Assembly: GCF_002022275.1 (NCBI RefSeq)
Contig: NZ_MSDF01000007.1
Location: forward strand, 1 to 64,000
Source of the DNA: Pseudomonas fluorescens
GTDB lineage: Bacteria; Pseudomonadota; Gammaproteobacteria; Pseudomonadales; Pseudomonadaceae
DNA: 64,000 nt
Reading direction: 5' to 3'
The notes beneath the pieces were generated by a model. The model saw only the letters and a list, made by a program, of their open reading frames with translations, was not told the DNA's origin and did no database searches. Below, one piece after another: positions 56,033 to 64,000 of this stretch (the first letter of the stretch is position 1; each line of letters starts with the position of its first letter). The position numbers were made by a program, and so were the translations under genes.

Positions 56033-56139
56033 TGCCGAGTGGTGGGGCGAAGACCTTTTGCTTACTTTTGGGTCTTTCCAAAAGTGAGCCGCTGTAAGAG
56101 CGGAACCATAAGCCGCCGTTACCGCAGCAACGGATATAT
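56033..56139. repeat. Dispersed intergenic repeat, copy B
   Basis: The complete-looking partner of the truncated copy at 1-119. Shared ends are TGCCGAGTGGTGGGGCGAAG and CCGTTACCGCAGCAACGGAT; the inner arms CTTTTGG and CCAAAAG form a stem. It probably belongs to a multicopy non-coding family, together with the preceding block 55880-56030. Confidence 0.8.
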
Positions 56140-56186
56140 ACACCGGCAGACCGCCTTCGCGAGCAAGCCCGCTCCCACATTTGGAT

Positions 56187-56243
56187 GGTGGGGTGTCAGC
56201 TGGATTGGGGGCGCGGCCATCGCAGGCAAGCCAGCTCCCACAC
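56187..56243. repeat. 57-base direct repeat, right copy (contains REP)
   Basis: A near-identical copy of 55739-55795 in the same orientation. It ends 7 bases before the cobQ stop codon. The two copies flank about 390 bases of other repeats, which suggests a duplication or a nested insertion. Confidence 0.9.
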
Positions 56244-56250
56244 TTAACCA

Positions 56251-57702
56251 TCAAATCCCACACAGCTTGCGCAACAGAGCGGTATCCAAATGGTTCTCCA
56301 CCAAATCCGCCAACCGCTCGATATCCCGCTCGCGCAACGCGTGGTAATCCACCTCCTGCACATCCTGCAACCCAGCCCAACGCAACAACGCACTGCACGC
56401 CGCAGGCGTTTCGAACAGGCCATGCAGGTAGGTGCCGAAAATCTGCCCATCAGCACTCTGGGCGCCGTCACTGCGGCCATCGTCCAGCAACACCGCAGCC
56501 CGAGCCAGCGCATCACCCGACGTCACACCCGCATGAATCTCATAGCCGCTGACCTCAGCATCCTCCAGCAGCAAACGCCCGCGCACGTTACGCAGTTGTT
56601 TCTCTTCCTCAAGGGTCGTACTGAACGCCAACAGCCCCAGACCATCACTGGATCCAGCGGGTCCTTCCAGACCCAGCGGGTCATGCACCTGCTCGCCAAG
56701 CATCTGCAAACCACCACAAATTCCCAGCACCTTGCCGCCATAACGCAAATGCCGCGCCACGGCCGTGTCCCAGCCGTTGGCGCGCAAATACGCCAAATCA
56801 CTGCGCACACTTTTCGAGCCCGGCAAAATAATCAGGTCCGCTGCAGGAATCGCCTGCCCCGGCCCCACAAACTGTAAATCCACCTGCGGATGCAAACGCA
56901 GCGGATCAAAATCCGTGTGGTTGCTGATGCGCGGCAACACCGGCACCACCACCTTGAGCACCTGCGCAGCCTTGTCGATCTGGCGCTGATCGATGCCGTC
57001 TTCAGCTTCCAGGTGCAGGTCCATCACATAGGGCAGCACACCCACCACCGGTTTGCCGGTGCGCGCCTCCAGCCAATCCAGCCCGGATTGCAACAACGCG
57101 ATGTCGCCGCGAAAACGGTTGATGATGAACCCCTTGACCCGCGCCTGCTCAGTGGGCGACAGCAATTCAAGCGTGCCGACCAAGTGGGCAAACACGCCGC
57201 CACGGTTGATGTCGGCGATCAACAGCACCGGGCAATCCACTGCTTCGGCAAAGCCCATATTGGCGATGTCATTGGCGCGCAGGTTGATCTCTGCCGGCGA
57301 GCCGGCGCCTTCCACCATTACCACCGGGTAGGCTTCGCTCAACCGCGCGTGAGAGGCCAGCACCGCCTGCATCGCGATGGCTTTGTAGTCGTGATAGGCC
57401 ACGGCGTTCATGCTGGTGACGGCCCGGCCGTGGATGATCACTTGGGAGCCGGTGTCGCTGTTGGGTTTGAGCAGCACCGGGTTCATGTCGGTGTGCGGCG
57501 CCAAATTGGCGGCCTGGGCCTGCACGGCCTGGGCGCGGCCGATTTCGCCGCCTTCAGCGGTCACAGCGCTGTTGAGCGCCATGTTCTGCGGTTTGAACGG
57601 CACCACGGCCACGCCCTGACGTACCAGCCAGCGACACAACGCGGTCACCAACGTACTTTTGCCGGCATCGGAGGTGGTGCCCTGCACCATCAGCGTACTC
57701 AT
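56251..57702 (-). CDS. cobQ: Cobyric acid synthase
   Basis: A 483-residue glutamine-dependent amidotransferase (CobQ/CbiP) that amidates four side chains of adenosylcobyrinic acid diamide. The N-terminal synthetase domain has the P-loop-like [10 protein letters not shown] (residues 8-17); the C-terminal glutamine amidotransferase domain has the nucleophile cysteine in [11 protein letters not shown] and the His in [10 protein letters not shown]. The ATG at 57702 (MSTLMVQG) overlaps the cobD stop by 4 bases. A repeat-filled gap follows. Confidence 0.96.
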   Translation of the reverse strand: MSTLMVQGTTSDAGKSTLVTALCRWLVRQGVAVVPFKPQNMALNSAVTAEGGEIGRAQAVQAQAANLAPHTDMNPVLLKPNSDTGSQVIIHGRAVTSMNAVAYHDYKAIAMQAVLASHARLSEAYPVVMVEGAGSPAEINLRANDIANMGFAEAVDCPVLLIADINRGGVFAHLVGTLELLSPTEQARVKGFIINRFRGDIALLQSGLDWLEARTGKPVVGVLPYVMDLHLEAEDGIDQRQIDKAAQVLKVVVPVLPRISNHTDFDPLRLHPQVDLQFVGPGQAIPAADLIILPGSKSVRSDLAYLRANGWDTAVARHLRYGGKVLGICGGLQMLGEQVHDPLGLEGPAGSSDGLGLLAFSTTLEEEKQLRNVRGRLLLEDAEVSGYEIHAGVTSGDALARAAVLLDDGRSDGAQSADGQIFGTYLHGLFETPAACSALLRWAGLQDVQEVDYHALRERDIERLADLVENHLDTALLRKLCGI

Positions 57703-58688
57703 GCGGCTTCCTTGTAGGCGCCGAGCGCTTGATCGAGCCGCAGCCAATCCGCCTCGGTATCAGGCAGACCGAACCGCAGGCTGCTGTCATGGATAAACAG
57801 GCGCAGCAGAATGCCGCGCTGGGCCATAAATTCGTGCAGCCGTTGCGCGTGAGGCGTGATCAGCCACTGGAACAACGCACAGCCGCCGTGAGGTTGAAAG
57901 CCGTGGCGCTCAAGCAGGTCAAACAAACGCTGACCGGACTCGATGCACCGTGCGCGCTGGCGTACATGCCCCGCGGTATCGCGCAGGCACACTTGGCCAA
58001 GTACCCGCGTCGGCCCGCTGACCGCCCATGGCCCGACTTGCTCGGCCAACAGTTTGAGCAACCTGCGCTCGGCCAGCACAAAGCCCAGACGCACACCAGC
58101 CAAACCGAAGAACTTGCCGAACGAGCGCAGCACAATCAGCCCGACTTGATGGGCCTGGCCTGCCAGGCTCAATTGGGGTGTGACGTCCATAAACGCTTCG
58201 TCCACCACCAGCCAGCCGCCGCGTTCCGCCAGGCGTGAGTGCCAGTCGAGCAAGCGTTGCGGGGCTAGGCTCAGACCCGTGGGGTTGTTGGGGTTGACCA
58301 CGACCAGTACGTCAAGGCCGTCGAGGAAAAAATCGACCTCCTGCTCCTGTACTTCCCTCACAACGTACCCGGCGCGGCGCCAGGCTTCGGCGTGCTCGGC
58401 ATAACACGGCGACAGCAAGCCGACCTTGCCCGTGCGACGCAGGCGCGGCAGCAACTGGATCGCCGCCTGGGAACCGGGCACTGGCAGGACATGGGGCGCG
58501 CCGTAATACTCGCTCGCGGCCTTCTCCAGGCCATCATCGGTTTCCGGCAGGCGTGCCCACGCGCGCAGCGGGATCTCGGGGATCGGCCAGGGCCAGGGCG
58601 CCAGGCCGCTGGACAAGTCGAGCCAGTCGGCCTCGGCAATCCCGTACTGCATCGCTGCCTTGCGCAGCCGGCCACCGTGTTCAAGCAT
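57699..58688 (-). CDS. cobD: Threonine-phosphate decarboxylase
   Basis: A 329-residue PLP enzyme of the aspartate aminotransferase fold. The cofactor lysine is in [16 protein letters not shown], and the aspartate-asparagine elements are in [11 protein letters not shown]. It makes (R)-1-amino-2-propanol O-2-phosphate, the linker attached by CbiB, whose gene overlaps it by 8 bases. In the P. denitrificans naming the same enzyme is CobC. Confidence 0.94.
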   Translation of the reverse strand: MLEHGGRLRKAAMQYGIAEADWLDLSSGLAPWPWPIPEIPLRAWARLPETDDGLEKAASEYYGAPHVLPVPGSQAAIQLLPRLRRTGKVGLLSPCYAEHAEAWRRAGYVVREVQEQEVDFFLDGLDVLVVVNPNNPTGLSLAPQRLLDWHSRLAERGGWLVVDEAFMDVTPQLSLAGQAHQVGLIVLRSFGKFFGLAGVRLGFVLAERRLLKLLAEQVGPWAVSGPTRVLGQVCLRDTAGHVRQRARCIESGQRLFDLLERHGFQPHGGCALFQWLITPHAQRLHEFMAQRGILLRLFIHDSSLRFGLPDTEADWLRLDQALGAYKEAA

Positions 58689-59589
58689 AAAATTGCGCCC
58701 CCGCGCACAGGATCAGCAGCCACAACCATACGCCGCGCTGCACCAGTTGCCAGCCTCGGTCGATGGAGTCGGCATCCGCCACCGGGCCTTCGCCCAATGG
58801 TGGGCGCTGATGCAACTCGCCGTGATAAATCGCTGCGCCGCCCAACTCCACGCCCAAGGCGCCGGCACCGGCGGCCATCACTGGGCCGGCGTTGGGGCTG
58901 TCCCACGTCGGGCCCTGGGTACGCCAGCATTTAAGTGCCAGCCGGGTTTTGCCCAATACGGCGTAGGTCAACGCCACCAGACGCGCAGGAATATAGTTCA
59001 GCACGTCGTCGATTTTGGCCGCCGCCCAGCCGAAACGCTCAAAGCGCTCGTTGCGATAGCCCCACATGGCGTCGAGGGTGTTGCTCAGGCGATAGAGCAC
59101 CACGCCCGGCACACCGGCGACCACAAACCAGAACAGCGCGGCGAACACCGCATCGCTGCCGTTCTCCAGCACCGACTCGGTGGCGGCGCGGGCGACTTCG
59201 GTGCTGTCCAGTTCACTGGTCTGGCGGCTGACCAGGTAGCTCACGCGTTTGCGCGCTTCATCCAGGTCACCACTTCGCAGGGCCTGAGCCACCGGGATCA
59301 CATGTTCACCCAGACTGCGCATGCCGAGGGCGCAGTACAACGCCAGAATCTCCAGCACCCAGCCGATATACGGCGCCCACGACAAGGCCGTCGCCAGCAG
59401 GGTCAGCGGCACCACGGCAATAAACCACGCAGTCACGCCGTGGCTGCGCCAGCCACGGCCACCGGTATTGAAACGCTGCTCGATGCGCCCGGCGAAATTG
59501 CCGAACGCCACCAGCGGATGCCAGCGCTTTGGTTCGCCCAGCAGCGCGTCCAGCGCCACTGCCGCGACACACAGCAAGGCCACACTCAT
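58681..59589 (-). CDS. cbiB: Adenosylcobinamide-phosphate synthase CbiB
   Basis: A 302-residue inner-membrane protein with five or so membrane segments ([20 protein letters not shown]; a C-terminal [12 protein letters not shown]). Family motifs [13 protein letters not shown] and [22 protein letters not shown] are present. It attaches the aminopropanol arm to cobyric acid. The ATG at 59589 overlaps the bluB stop by 4 bases; upstream in-frame codons lie inside bluB. Confidence 0.95.
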   Translation of the reverse strand: MSVALLCVAAVALDALLGEPKRWHPLVAFGNFAGRIEQRFNTGGRGWRSHGVTAWFIAVVPLTLLATALSWAPYIGWVLEILALYCALGMRSLGEHVIPVAQALRSGDLDEARKRVSYLVSRQTSELDSTEVARAATESVLENGSDAVFAALFWFVVAGVPGVVLYRLSNTLDAMWGYRNERFERFGWAAAKIDDVLNYIPARLVALTYAVLGKTRLALKCWRTQGPTWDSPNAGPVMAAGAGALGVELGGAAIYHGELHQRPPLGEGPVADADSIDRGWQLVQRGVWLWLLILCAGAQFYA

Positions 59590-60236
59590 TGACTCACTCC
59601 CCACACATTTTCATACAACATGTCACTCAACGGCCGCGGTTCGGTCCAGCCTTCGAGTTGCAACATCGGTGCCGGATAGAACTCCGCTACCGGGCCCAGG
59701 CACAGCACCGCCAAGGGTTTTGCGCCGGGCGGCAAGCCCAGCAAGTCGGCCAGAGCCTGGGGCTCGAACAGGGAAACCCAGCCCATGCCGAGGCCTTCGA
59801 CGCGTGCCGCCAGCCACAGATTCTGGATCGCACAGGACAACGACGCCATGTCCATTTCCGGCAAGGTGCGCCGGCCGAAAATGTGCCGCTCGCGATCATC
59901 CATCAGCGCCGCCACCAGTACCTCGGCGCAATCGTGGATGCCTTCGACCTTGAGTTTCATGAATTCGTCGGAGCGCTCGCCGAGGGCTTCGGCGGTGCGG
60001 ATACGTTCTTCCTCCACCAACTGCTGAATTTGCCTACGCAGTGGACGGTCGCTGATGCGGATAAAGCGCCACGGCTGCATTAAACCGACGCTGGGCGCCT
60101 GGTGGGCAGCCTGGAGCAGGCGATGCAGCAGTTCGGGGGCGACGCTGCCACCGGTGAAATGGCGCATGTCGCGGCGTTCGGCGATGGCGCGGTAGACGGC
60201 TTGGCGGTCGGCTTGGGGGAAGGCGTTGTCGGTCAT
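59586..60236 (-). CDS. bluB: 5,6-dimethylbenzimidazole synthase BluB
   Basis: A 216-residue flavin-destructase of the nitroreductase fold that cuts reduced FMN to make dimethylbenzimidazole with oxygen. Motifs: [12 protein letters not shown] at the N-terminus, [18 protein letters not shown] for FMN binding and the late [12 protein letters not shown]. The ATG at 60236 overlaps the end of cobB by 4 bases. The upstream bases that should carry its ribosome binding site belong to the REPIN inside cobB (60241-60319), so its translation may depend on coupling to cobB. Confidence 0.95.
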   Translation of the reverse strand: MTDNAFPQADRQAVYRAIAERRDMRHFTGGSVAPELLHRLLQAAHQAPSVGLMQPWRFIRISDRPLRRQIQQLVEEERIRTAEALGERSDEFMKLKVEGIHDCAEVLVAALMDDRERHIFGRRTLPEMDMASLSCAIQNLWLAARVEGLGMGWVSLFEPQALADLLGLPPGAKPLAVLCLGPVAEFYPAPMLQLEGWTEPRPLSDMLYENVWGVSQ

Positions 60237-61624
60237 GGCCCTATCGCGGGCAAGCCCGCTCCCACAGTTGACCGAGTTGAAACACCCTCCAGTGTGGGAG
60301 CTGGCTTGCCTGCGATGGCGGCCTCCCGGTCCGGCGCAAACAATGCAGCCACCGCTGCCGGATTCGACGGAAAATAAAAGTGCACATAGGAAGCCGTCAT
60401 CCGCCCCTGCCGATAAACCGCCTCGGCACCGCGCCCGCCATTCGGGCTCAGACCACGGGCAATCGGTTCCCACTCGGTGCTCGTCAAAGAATGATGATAA
60501 GTGTGGCCACGCAGCACGCCCTCCGGCAGCTCGACACTTTGCAGCGCCAGCGCCGCGAGCTTTTTCTGCATCACGGCATCGCCTTGCAGCAGGCCGACCA
60601 GTTCGGCGCGGGTGCCGTCCACGTCGGTGAGCGAGTCCAGCAGATAGAGCATGCCGCCGCATTCGGCGAGCAACGGTTTGCCGGCGGCGTGGTGCGCGCG
60701 AATCGCATCGAGCATCGGGGTATTTTCCGACAGCGCCGTGTGGTGCAATTCCGGGTAACCACCGGGCAGATAGAGACTGTCGGCGTCAGGCAATTCACGG
60801 TCGTGGATCGGTGAGAAAAAGTGCAGCTCAGCGCCCATCGCCCGTAGCAGGTCGAGACTGGCGCCGTAAGTGAAGGCGAAGGCCTCATCACGGGCCACAG
60901 CGATGCGCACGCCCTCGAGCAATGGCTCGGCCTGGATCACTTCAGGTGCGGCGAAGGTTACCGGCGGCGGCAAAGCGACTTCACAGCTGCTACCCAAGGC
61001 CTGAGCGGCGGCGTCCAGGCGGACGTCGAGGTCATTCAGTTCGCTGGCTTGCACCAGACCCAGATGACGACTCGGCAACTCAATCCCGGTTTCCCGGGAC
61101 AGCGCGCCATACCAGCGCAGGCCTTCAGTGAGGCTGCCTTCCAGCAGTTGCGCATGGCGCAGGGTACCGACGCGGTTGGCCAGTACACCGGCGAACGGCA
61201 GATCGGGTTGATAACGCGCCAGACCAAGGGCCAGTGCGCCAAAGGTCTGTGCCATGGCCGTGCCGTCGATTACGCCAAGTACCGGCACACCGAAGTGCCG
61301 CGCCAGGTCAGCGCTGGACGGCGTGCCGTCGAACAGCCCCATCACGCCTTCAATCAGGATCAGGTCAGCCTCGCCTGCGGCTTCCCATAGCAAGCGGCGG
61401 CTTTCCTGCTCGCCGACCATCCACATGTCCAATTGATACACCGGGGCACCGCTGGCGCGCTCGTGGATCATCGGGTCGAGAAAGTCCGGCCCGCATTTGA
61501 ACACGCGCACGTTGCGCCCCAGGTTGCGGTGCAAACGGGCGAGCGCGGCGGTGACGGTGGTTTTGCCCTGGCCGGACGCCGGTGCGGCGATCAGTACAGC
61601 TGGGCAATGACGGGGCTGGTTCAA
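60233..61624 (-). CDS. cobB: Cobyrinate a,c-diamide synthase
   Basis: A 463-residue glutamine-dependent amidotransferase (CobB/CbiA). The P-loop is ASGQGKTTV near residue 16; the C-terminal amidotransferase nucleophile is the cysteine of LLAECGGMLYL. The conserved domain ends at SYVHFYFPSNPAAVAALFAP. The last 30 residues (IAGKPAP...[10 protein letters not shown]) are encoded by a REPIN and are not part of the usual protein. The start is a TTG at 61624 that shares bases with the cobO TGA stop (TTGA); there is no suitable ATG. Confidence 0.95.
   Translation of the reverse strand: MNQPRHCPAVLIAAPASGQGKTTVTAALARLHRNLGRNVRVFKCGPDFLDPMIHERASGAPVYQLDMWMVGEQESRRLLWEAAGEADLILIEGVMGLFDGTPSSADLARHFGVPVLGVIDGTAMAQTFGALALGLARYQPDLPFAGVLANRVGTLRHAQLLEGSLTEGLRWYGALSRETGIELPSRHLGLVQASELNDLDVRLDAAAQALGSSCEVALPPPVTFAAPEVIQAEPLLEGVRIAVARDEAFAFTYGASLDLLRAMGAELHFFSPIHDRELPDADSLYLPGGYPELHHTALSENTPMLDAIRAHHAAGKPLLAECGGMLYLLDSLTDVDGTRAELVGLLQGDAVMQKKLAALALQSVELPEGVLRGHTYHHSLTSTEWEPIARGLSPNGGRGAEAVYRQGRMTASYVHFYFPSNPAAVAALFAPDREAAIAGKPAPTLEGVSTRSTVGAGLPAIGP
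60241..60319. repeat. REPIN inside the 3' end of cobB
   Basis: The left half is of the CGGGCAAGCCCGCTCCCACA subtype and the right half of the GTGGGAGCTGGCTTGCC subtype. The element is read in frame by cobB, giving the peptides IAGKPAP and VGAGLPAI. It ends 4 bases before the bluB start codon. Confidence 0.93.
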
Positions 61625-62232
61625 AGTTCGACGCCCTTCTGTGCCTTGATCCCGGCCTGGAACGCGTGCTTGAGCATGCCCATTTCGGTGACGGTGTCGC
61701 CCAGTTCGATCATTTCAGGTATGGCGCCTCGGCCAGTGACTACCACGTGTTGCATTGGCGGGCGGGCTTGCAGGTCGCTAAGCACCTGATCGAGGTCCAG
61801 GTAGCCGTGCTTGAGGGCGATGTTGAGCTCGTCCAGCACCACCATGCCGATGGCAGGGTCTTGCAGCAATTCACGGGACACGGCCCACGCGGCTTCGGCG
61901 GCGGCGATGTCGCGCTGGCGATCCTGGGTTTCCCAGGTAAAGCCTTCGCCCATCACATGGAAGCGCACTTGCTCGGGGAAGCGCCGGAAGAACAGCTCTT
62001 CACCGGTACTGTTACGCCCTTTGATGAACTGCACCACGCCGCACTGCATGCCGTGGCCCATGGCGCGGGCGAGCATGCCAAACGCCGAGCTGCTCTTGCC
62101 TTTGCCGTTGCCGGTCAGCACCAGCAGCAATCCGCACTCGTTGGGGGAATTGGCGATGCGCTCATCGATCACGGCTTTTTTGCGCAGCATGCGCGCCAGA
62201 TGGCGTTCGTCGCGGTCGGGGGTATCAGTCAT
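61621..62232 (-). CDS. cobO: Cob(I)yrinic acid a,c-diamide adenosyltransferase
   Basis: A 203-residue CobA/CobO-type enzyme that attaches the adenosyl ligand. The P-loop is GNGKGKSSSAFG (near residue 40), and the motifs VQFIKG and VLDELNIAL follow. It is the first gene of the cob operon; the ATG at 62232 (MTDTPDRDERH) was chosen. A cobalamin riboswitch lies 95 bases upstream, so the operon is expected to be shut down when adenosylcobalamin is plentiful. Confidence 0.96.
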   Translation of the reverse strand: MTDTPDRDERHLARMLRKKAVIDERIANSPNECGLLLVLTGNGKGKSSSAFGMLARAMGHGMQCGVVQFIKGRNSTGEELFFRRFPEQVRFHVMGEGFTWETQDRQRDIAAAEAAWAVSRELLQDPAIGMVVLDELNIALKHGYLDLDQVLSDLQARPPMQHVVVTGRGAIPEMIELGDTVTEMGMLKHAFQAGIKAQKGVEL

Positions 62233-62271
62233 GGCAGCGCTCCGTTGGGGCTGAACAAAAACGGCGGGCAG

Positions 62272-62315
62272 GAAAAAAGAAAAACAGACAGCCAAGCATC
62301 GCCCACCGTGATGCT
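62272..62315 (-). terminator. Candidate riboswitch-linked attenuator before cobO
   Basis: On the minus strand, AGCATC (62295-62300 side) pairs with GATGCT (62310-62315) around a 9-base loop, and a U-rich stretch TTTTTCTTTTTT follows 10 bases later. It lies between the riboswitch aptamer and cobO. The gap between stem and U tract makes termination uncertain; the riboswitch could instead block translation. Confidence 0.35.
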
Positions 62316-62325
62316 GTTGGATGAT

Positions 62326-62543
62326 CCAGGCCGGTCTCCGGGCTCATGAGTGGCGCGCTCTTACAGAGGGCGACCGACGATGCGCCTTCCCATATCGCGC
62401 GCGATACAGTGGCAAAAAGCACCGTTTTCACTCATTTACCGTTGCGGGGGCAGCGCCGGAATCGCGGCAGCACTGTGTACAAGTGCGCTCACTCACCGGC
62501 TTCCCTGTTTCACTCTGTCGACCCACGGGCCACAGAGCACCTG
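62326..62543 (-). promoter_or_regulatory. Cobalamin (B12) riboswitch
   Basis: Read on the minus strand, the conserved pieces come in the right order: GGTGC near 62540, ACAGGGAAGCCGGTG at 62494-62508, the B12 box GCCACTG at 62407-62413, and AGCCCGGAGACCGGCC at 62329-62344. It lies directly before cobO. Adenosylcobalamin binding should repress the cob operon. Confidence 0.93.
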
Positions 62544-62658
62544 GAACAAGCCGCGAAGGTTAGTGGGTTGGGGGTGGAGCGTCAATTAAAGCTGGCCTCT
62601 CACTTGAACCATCCCACGGCCATGCTCCTCTACCCTTACAGGTATTCAGGAGAAAACC

Positions 62659-63972
62659 ATGCATAAAACAAGACTTGCCTTACTGATCATGCTCGCAGGC
62701 ACCCTCGCCGCGTGTGGAGAAAGCTCTACGCTGCAGGTTTCCGACGGTACCGGGCCTTCGCCCAAGCTGCCGGAGCCGAACAAGACGCTGATCCCCACCG
62801 TGAACATCGCTCCGGCGATCGGCTGGCCCGATGGCGTCAAGCCGACGGCCGCGGCGGGCACCCAAGTGGCCGCGTTTGCCGAAGGGCTGGATCACCCGCG
62901 CTGGCTGTATGTGTTGCCCAATGGCGATGTGCTGGTGGCAGAAACCAATGCACCGCCCAAGCCGGATGACTCCTCGGGCATACGCGGCTGGGTCATGGAA
63001 AAGGTCATGGGCCGTGCCGGTGCGGGCGTACCCAGCCCGAACCGCATCACGCTGCTGCGCGATGCCGACCACGACGGCGTTGCCGAGACGCGCACGGTGT
63101 TCCTGGAGAACCTGAATTCGCCCTTCGGCATGACGCTGGTCGGCAACGACCTGTATGTCGCGGATTCGGACAAACTGCTGCGTTTCCCCTATCAACCGGG
63201 CGAAACCGCAATCAAGGCCGCCGGCGCCACGGTCGTCGACCTGCCGGGCGGCAGCATCAACCACCACTGGACCAAAAACGTGGTGGCCAGTAAGGACGGC
63301 AGCAAGCTGTACGTGAGCGTGGGCTCCAACAGCAATGTCGGCGAAAACGGTCTGGAAGCGGAACAAGGCCGGGCGGCGATCTGGGAAGTTGACCGCGGCA
63401 CGGGCCAGCACCGCATTTTCGCCTCGGGCCTGCGCAACCCCAATGGCATGGCCTGGGAACCGCAGAGCGGCAAGCTATGGACAGCGGTGAATGAGCGCGA
63501 CGAGATCGGCAGCGACCTGGTGCCGGACTACATCACCTCGGTCAAGGACGGCGCGTTTTATGGCTGGCCGTTCAGCTATTACGGTCAGCATGTGGATGTG
63601 CGCGTGACCCCGCAAAACCCGGACCTGGTCGCCAAGGCGATCGCGCCGGATTACGCCGTCGGCCCGCATACGGCCTCGCTGGGCTTGACCTTCGCCGAGG
63701 GCAGCAAACTCCCGGCGCAATTCAGCAACGGCGCGTTTATCGGCCAGCACGGCTCGTGGAACCGCAAGCCGCACAGTGGCTACAAGGTGATCTTCGTGCC
63801 GTTTGAGGGTGGCCAACCCAAAGGGCAGCCGATGGATGTGCTGACCGGGTTCCTCAACAAAGACGAGAAAGCCATGGGCCGGCCGGTGGGTGTGGTGATT
63901 GATCAGCAGGGGGATTTGCTGGTGGCGGATGATGTGGGGAATAAGGTGTGGCGGGTGTCGGCGGTTAAATAG
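62659..63972 (+). CDS. PQQ-dependent sugar dehydrogenase (sorbosone dehydrogenase type) lipoprotein
   Basis: A 437-residue protein with a lipoprotein signal: the lipobox LAAC places the cysteine at about residue 20. The mature part is a six-bladed beta-propeller of the glucose/sorbosone dehydrogenase family ([61 protein letters not shown]). It probably oxidises a sugar or aldehyde in the periplasm with bound PQQ. AGGAG lies before the ATG. The 426 bases between it and cobO contain the riboswitch and presumably both promoters. Confidence 0.9.
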   Translation: MHKTRLALLIMLAGTLAACGESSTLQVSDGTGPSPKLPEPNKTLIPTVNIAPAIGWPDGVKPTAAAGTQVAAFAEGLDHPRWLYVLPNGDVLVAETNAPPKPDDSSGIRGWVMEKVMGRAGAGVPSPNRITLLRDADHDGVAETRTVFLENLNSPFGMTLVGNDLYVADSDKLLRFPYQPGETAIKAAGATVVDLPGGSINHHWTKNVVASKDGSKLYVSVGSNSNVGENGLEAEQGRAAIWEVDRGTGQHRIFASGLRNPNGMAWEPQSGKLWTAVNERDEIGSDLVPDYITSVKDGAFYGWPFSYYGQHVDVRVTPQNPDLVAKAIAPDYAVGPHTASLGLTFAEGSKLPAQFSNGAFIGQHGSWNRKPHSGYKVIFVPFEGGQPKGQPMDVLTGFLNKDEKAMGRPVGVVIDQQGDLLVADDVGNKVWRVSAVK

Positions 63973-64000
63973 TCGATTTCAAGCACAACACAAAGCAAAT

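Overview
The window reads as chromosomal DNA of a Pseudomonas of the fluorescens group. The basis is the FleQ/FleSR flagellar hierarchy, the phhRABC locus, the aerobic-style cob cluster, high GC, and many intergenic REP/REPIN palindromes with the core GTGGGAGCTGGCTTGCC. No tRNA, rRNA, CRISPR array, intact insertion sequence or prophage was seen.

1-27 kb, almost all on the minus strand, is a flagellar block. In transcription order from the right it runs flgF-G-H-I-J-K-L (rod, rings, hook junction), an orphan ketoacyl-ACP synthase III, fliC (flagellin), flaG, fliD, fliS, fliT, fleQ (master activator), fleS-fleR (sigma-54 two-component pair), fliE-F-G-H-I-J (basal body, switch, export ATPase) and then hsbA-hsbR-hptB, a partner-switching module. 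Readable promoters match the hierarchy: sigma-54 sites before fliE, fleSR and flgF, and a FliA (sigma-28) site before fliC plus a weaker one before fliS.

27-46 kb is core metabolism and housekeeping: phhR divergent from phhA-phhB-aromatic aminotransferase (phenylalanine/tyrosine catabolism), an LpxH-like phosphoesterase, an AraC regulator, an EamA transporter, a SelW-like protein, plpD (type Vd secreted patatin), a MarR regulator, recQ, a YecA-like protein, a YbaN-like membrane protein, a large transporter-fused hybrid histidine kinase and rmuC.

46.4-49 kb is the least understood stretch. It has several small Pseudomonas-type genes separated by long non-coding DNA: a Sel1-like protein, a small membrane protein, a 73-residue protein behind a leader with nested hairpins, and a protein resembling a phage lysozyme-like family that seems to lack the catalytic glutamate, behind an AT-rich region. 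Then come fadL, an exported glutathione peroxidase, and a MarR regulator-MFS exporter pair with two TATATA-centred operators and an unannotated-size (39 residue) membrane protein translationally coupled to the exporter.

52.8-62.6 kb is the cobalamin (B12) late-assembly operon, minus strand, controlled by a cobalamin riboswitch: cobO-cobB-bluB-cbiB-cobD-cobQ, a 562-base repeat-filled gap, then cobU-cobT-cobC-cobS. Nearly every junction overlaps by 4 or 8 bases. A REPIN lies inside the 3' end of cobB and is translated into its C-terminus. A lipoprotein PQQ-type sugar dehydrogenase closes the window on the plus strand.

Gene calls rest on translated motifs and gene order read by eye. No database search was possible.
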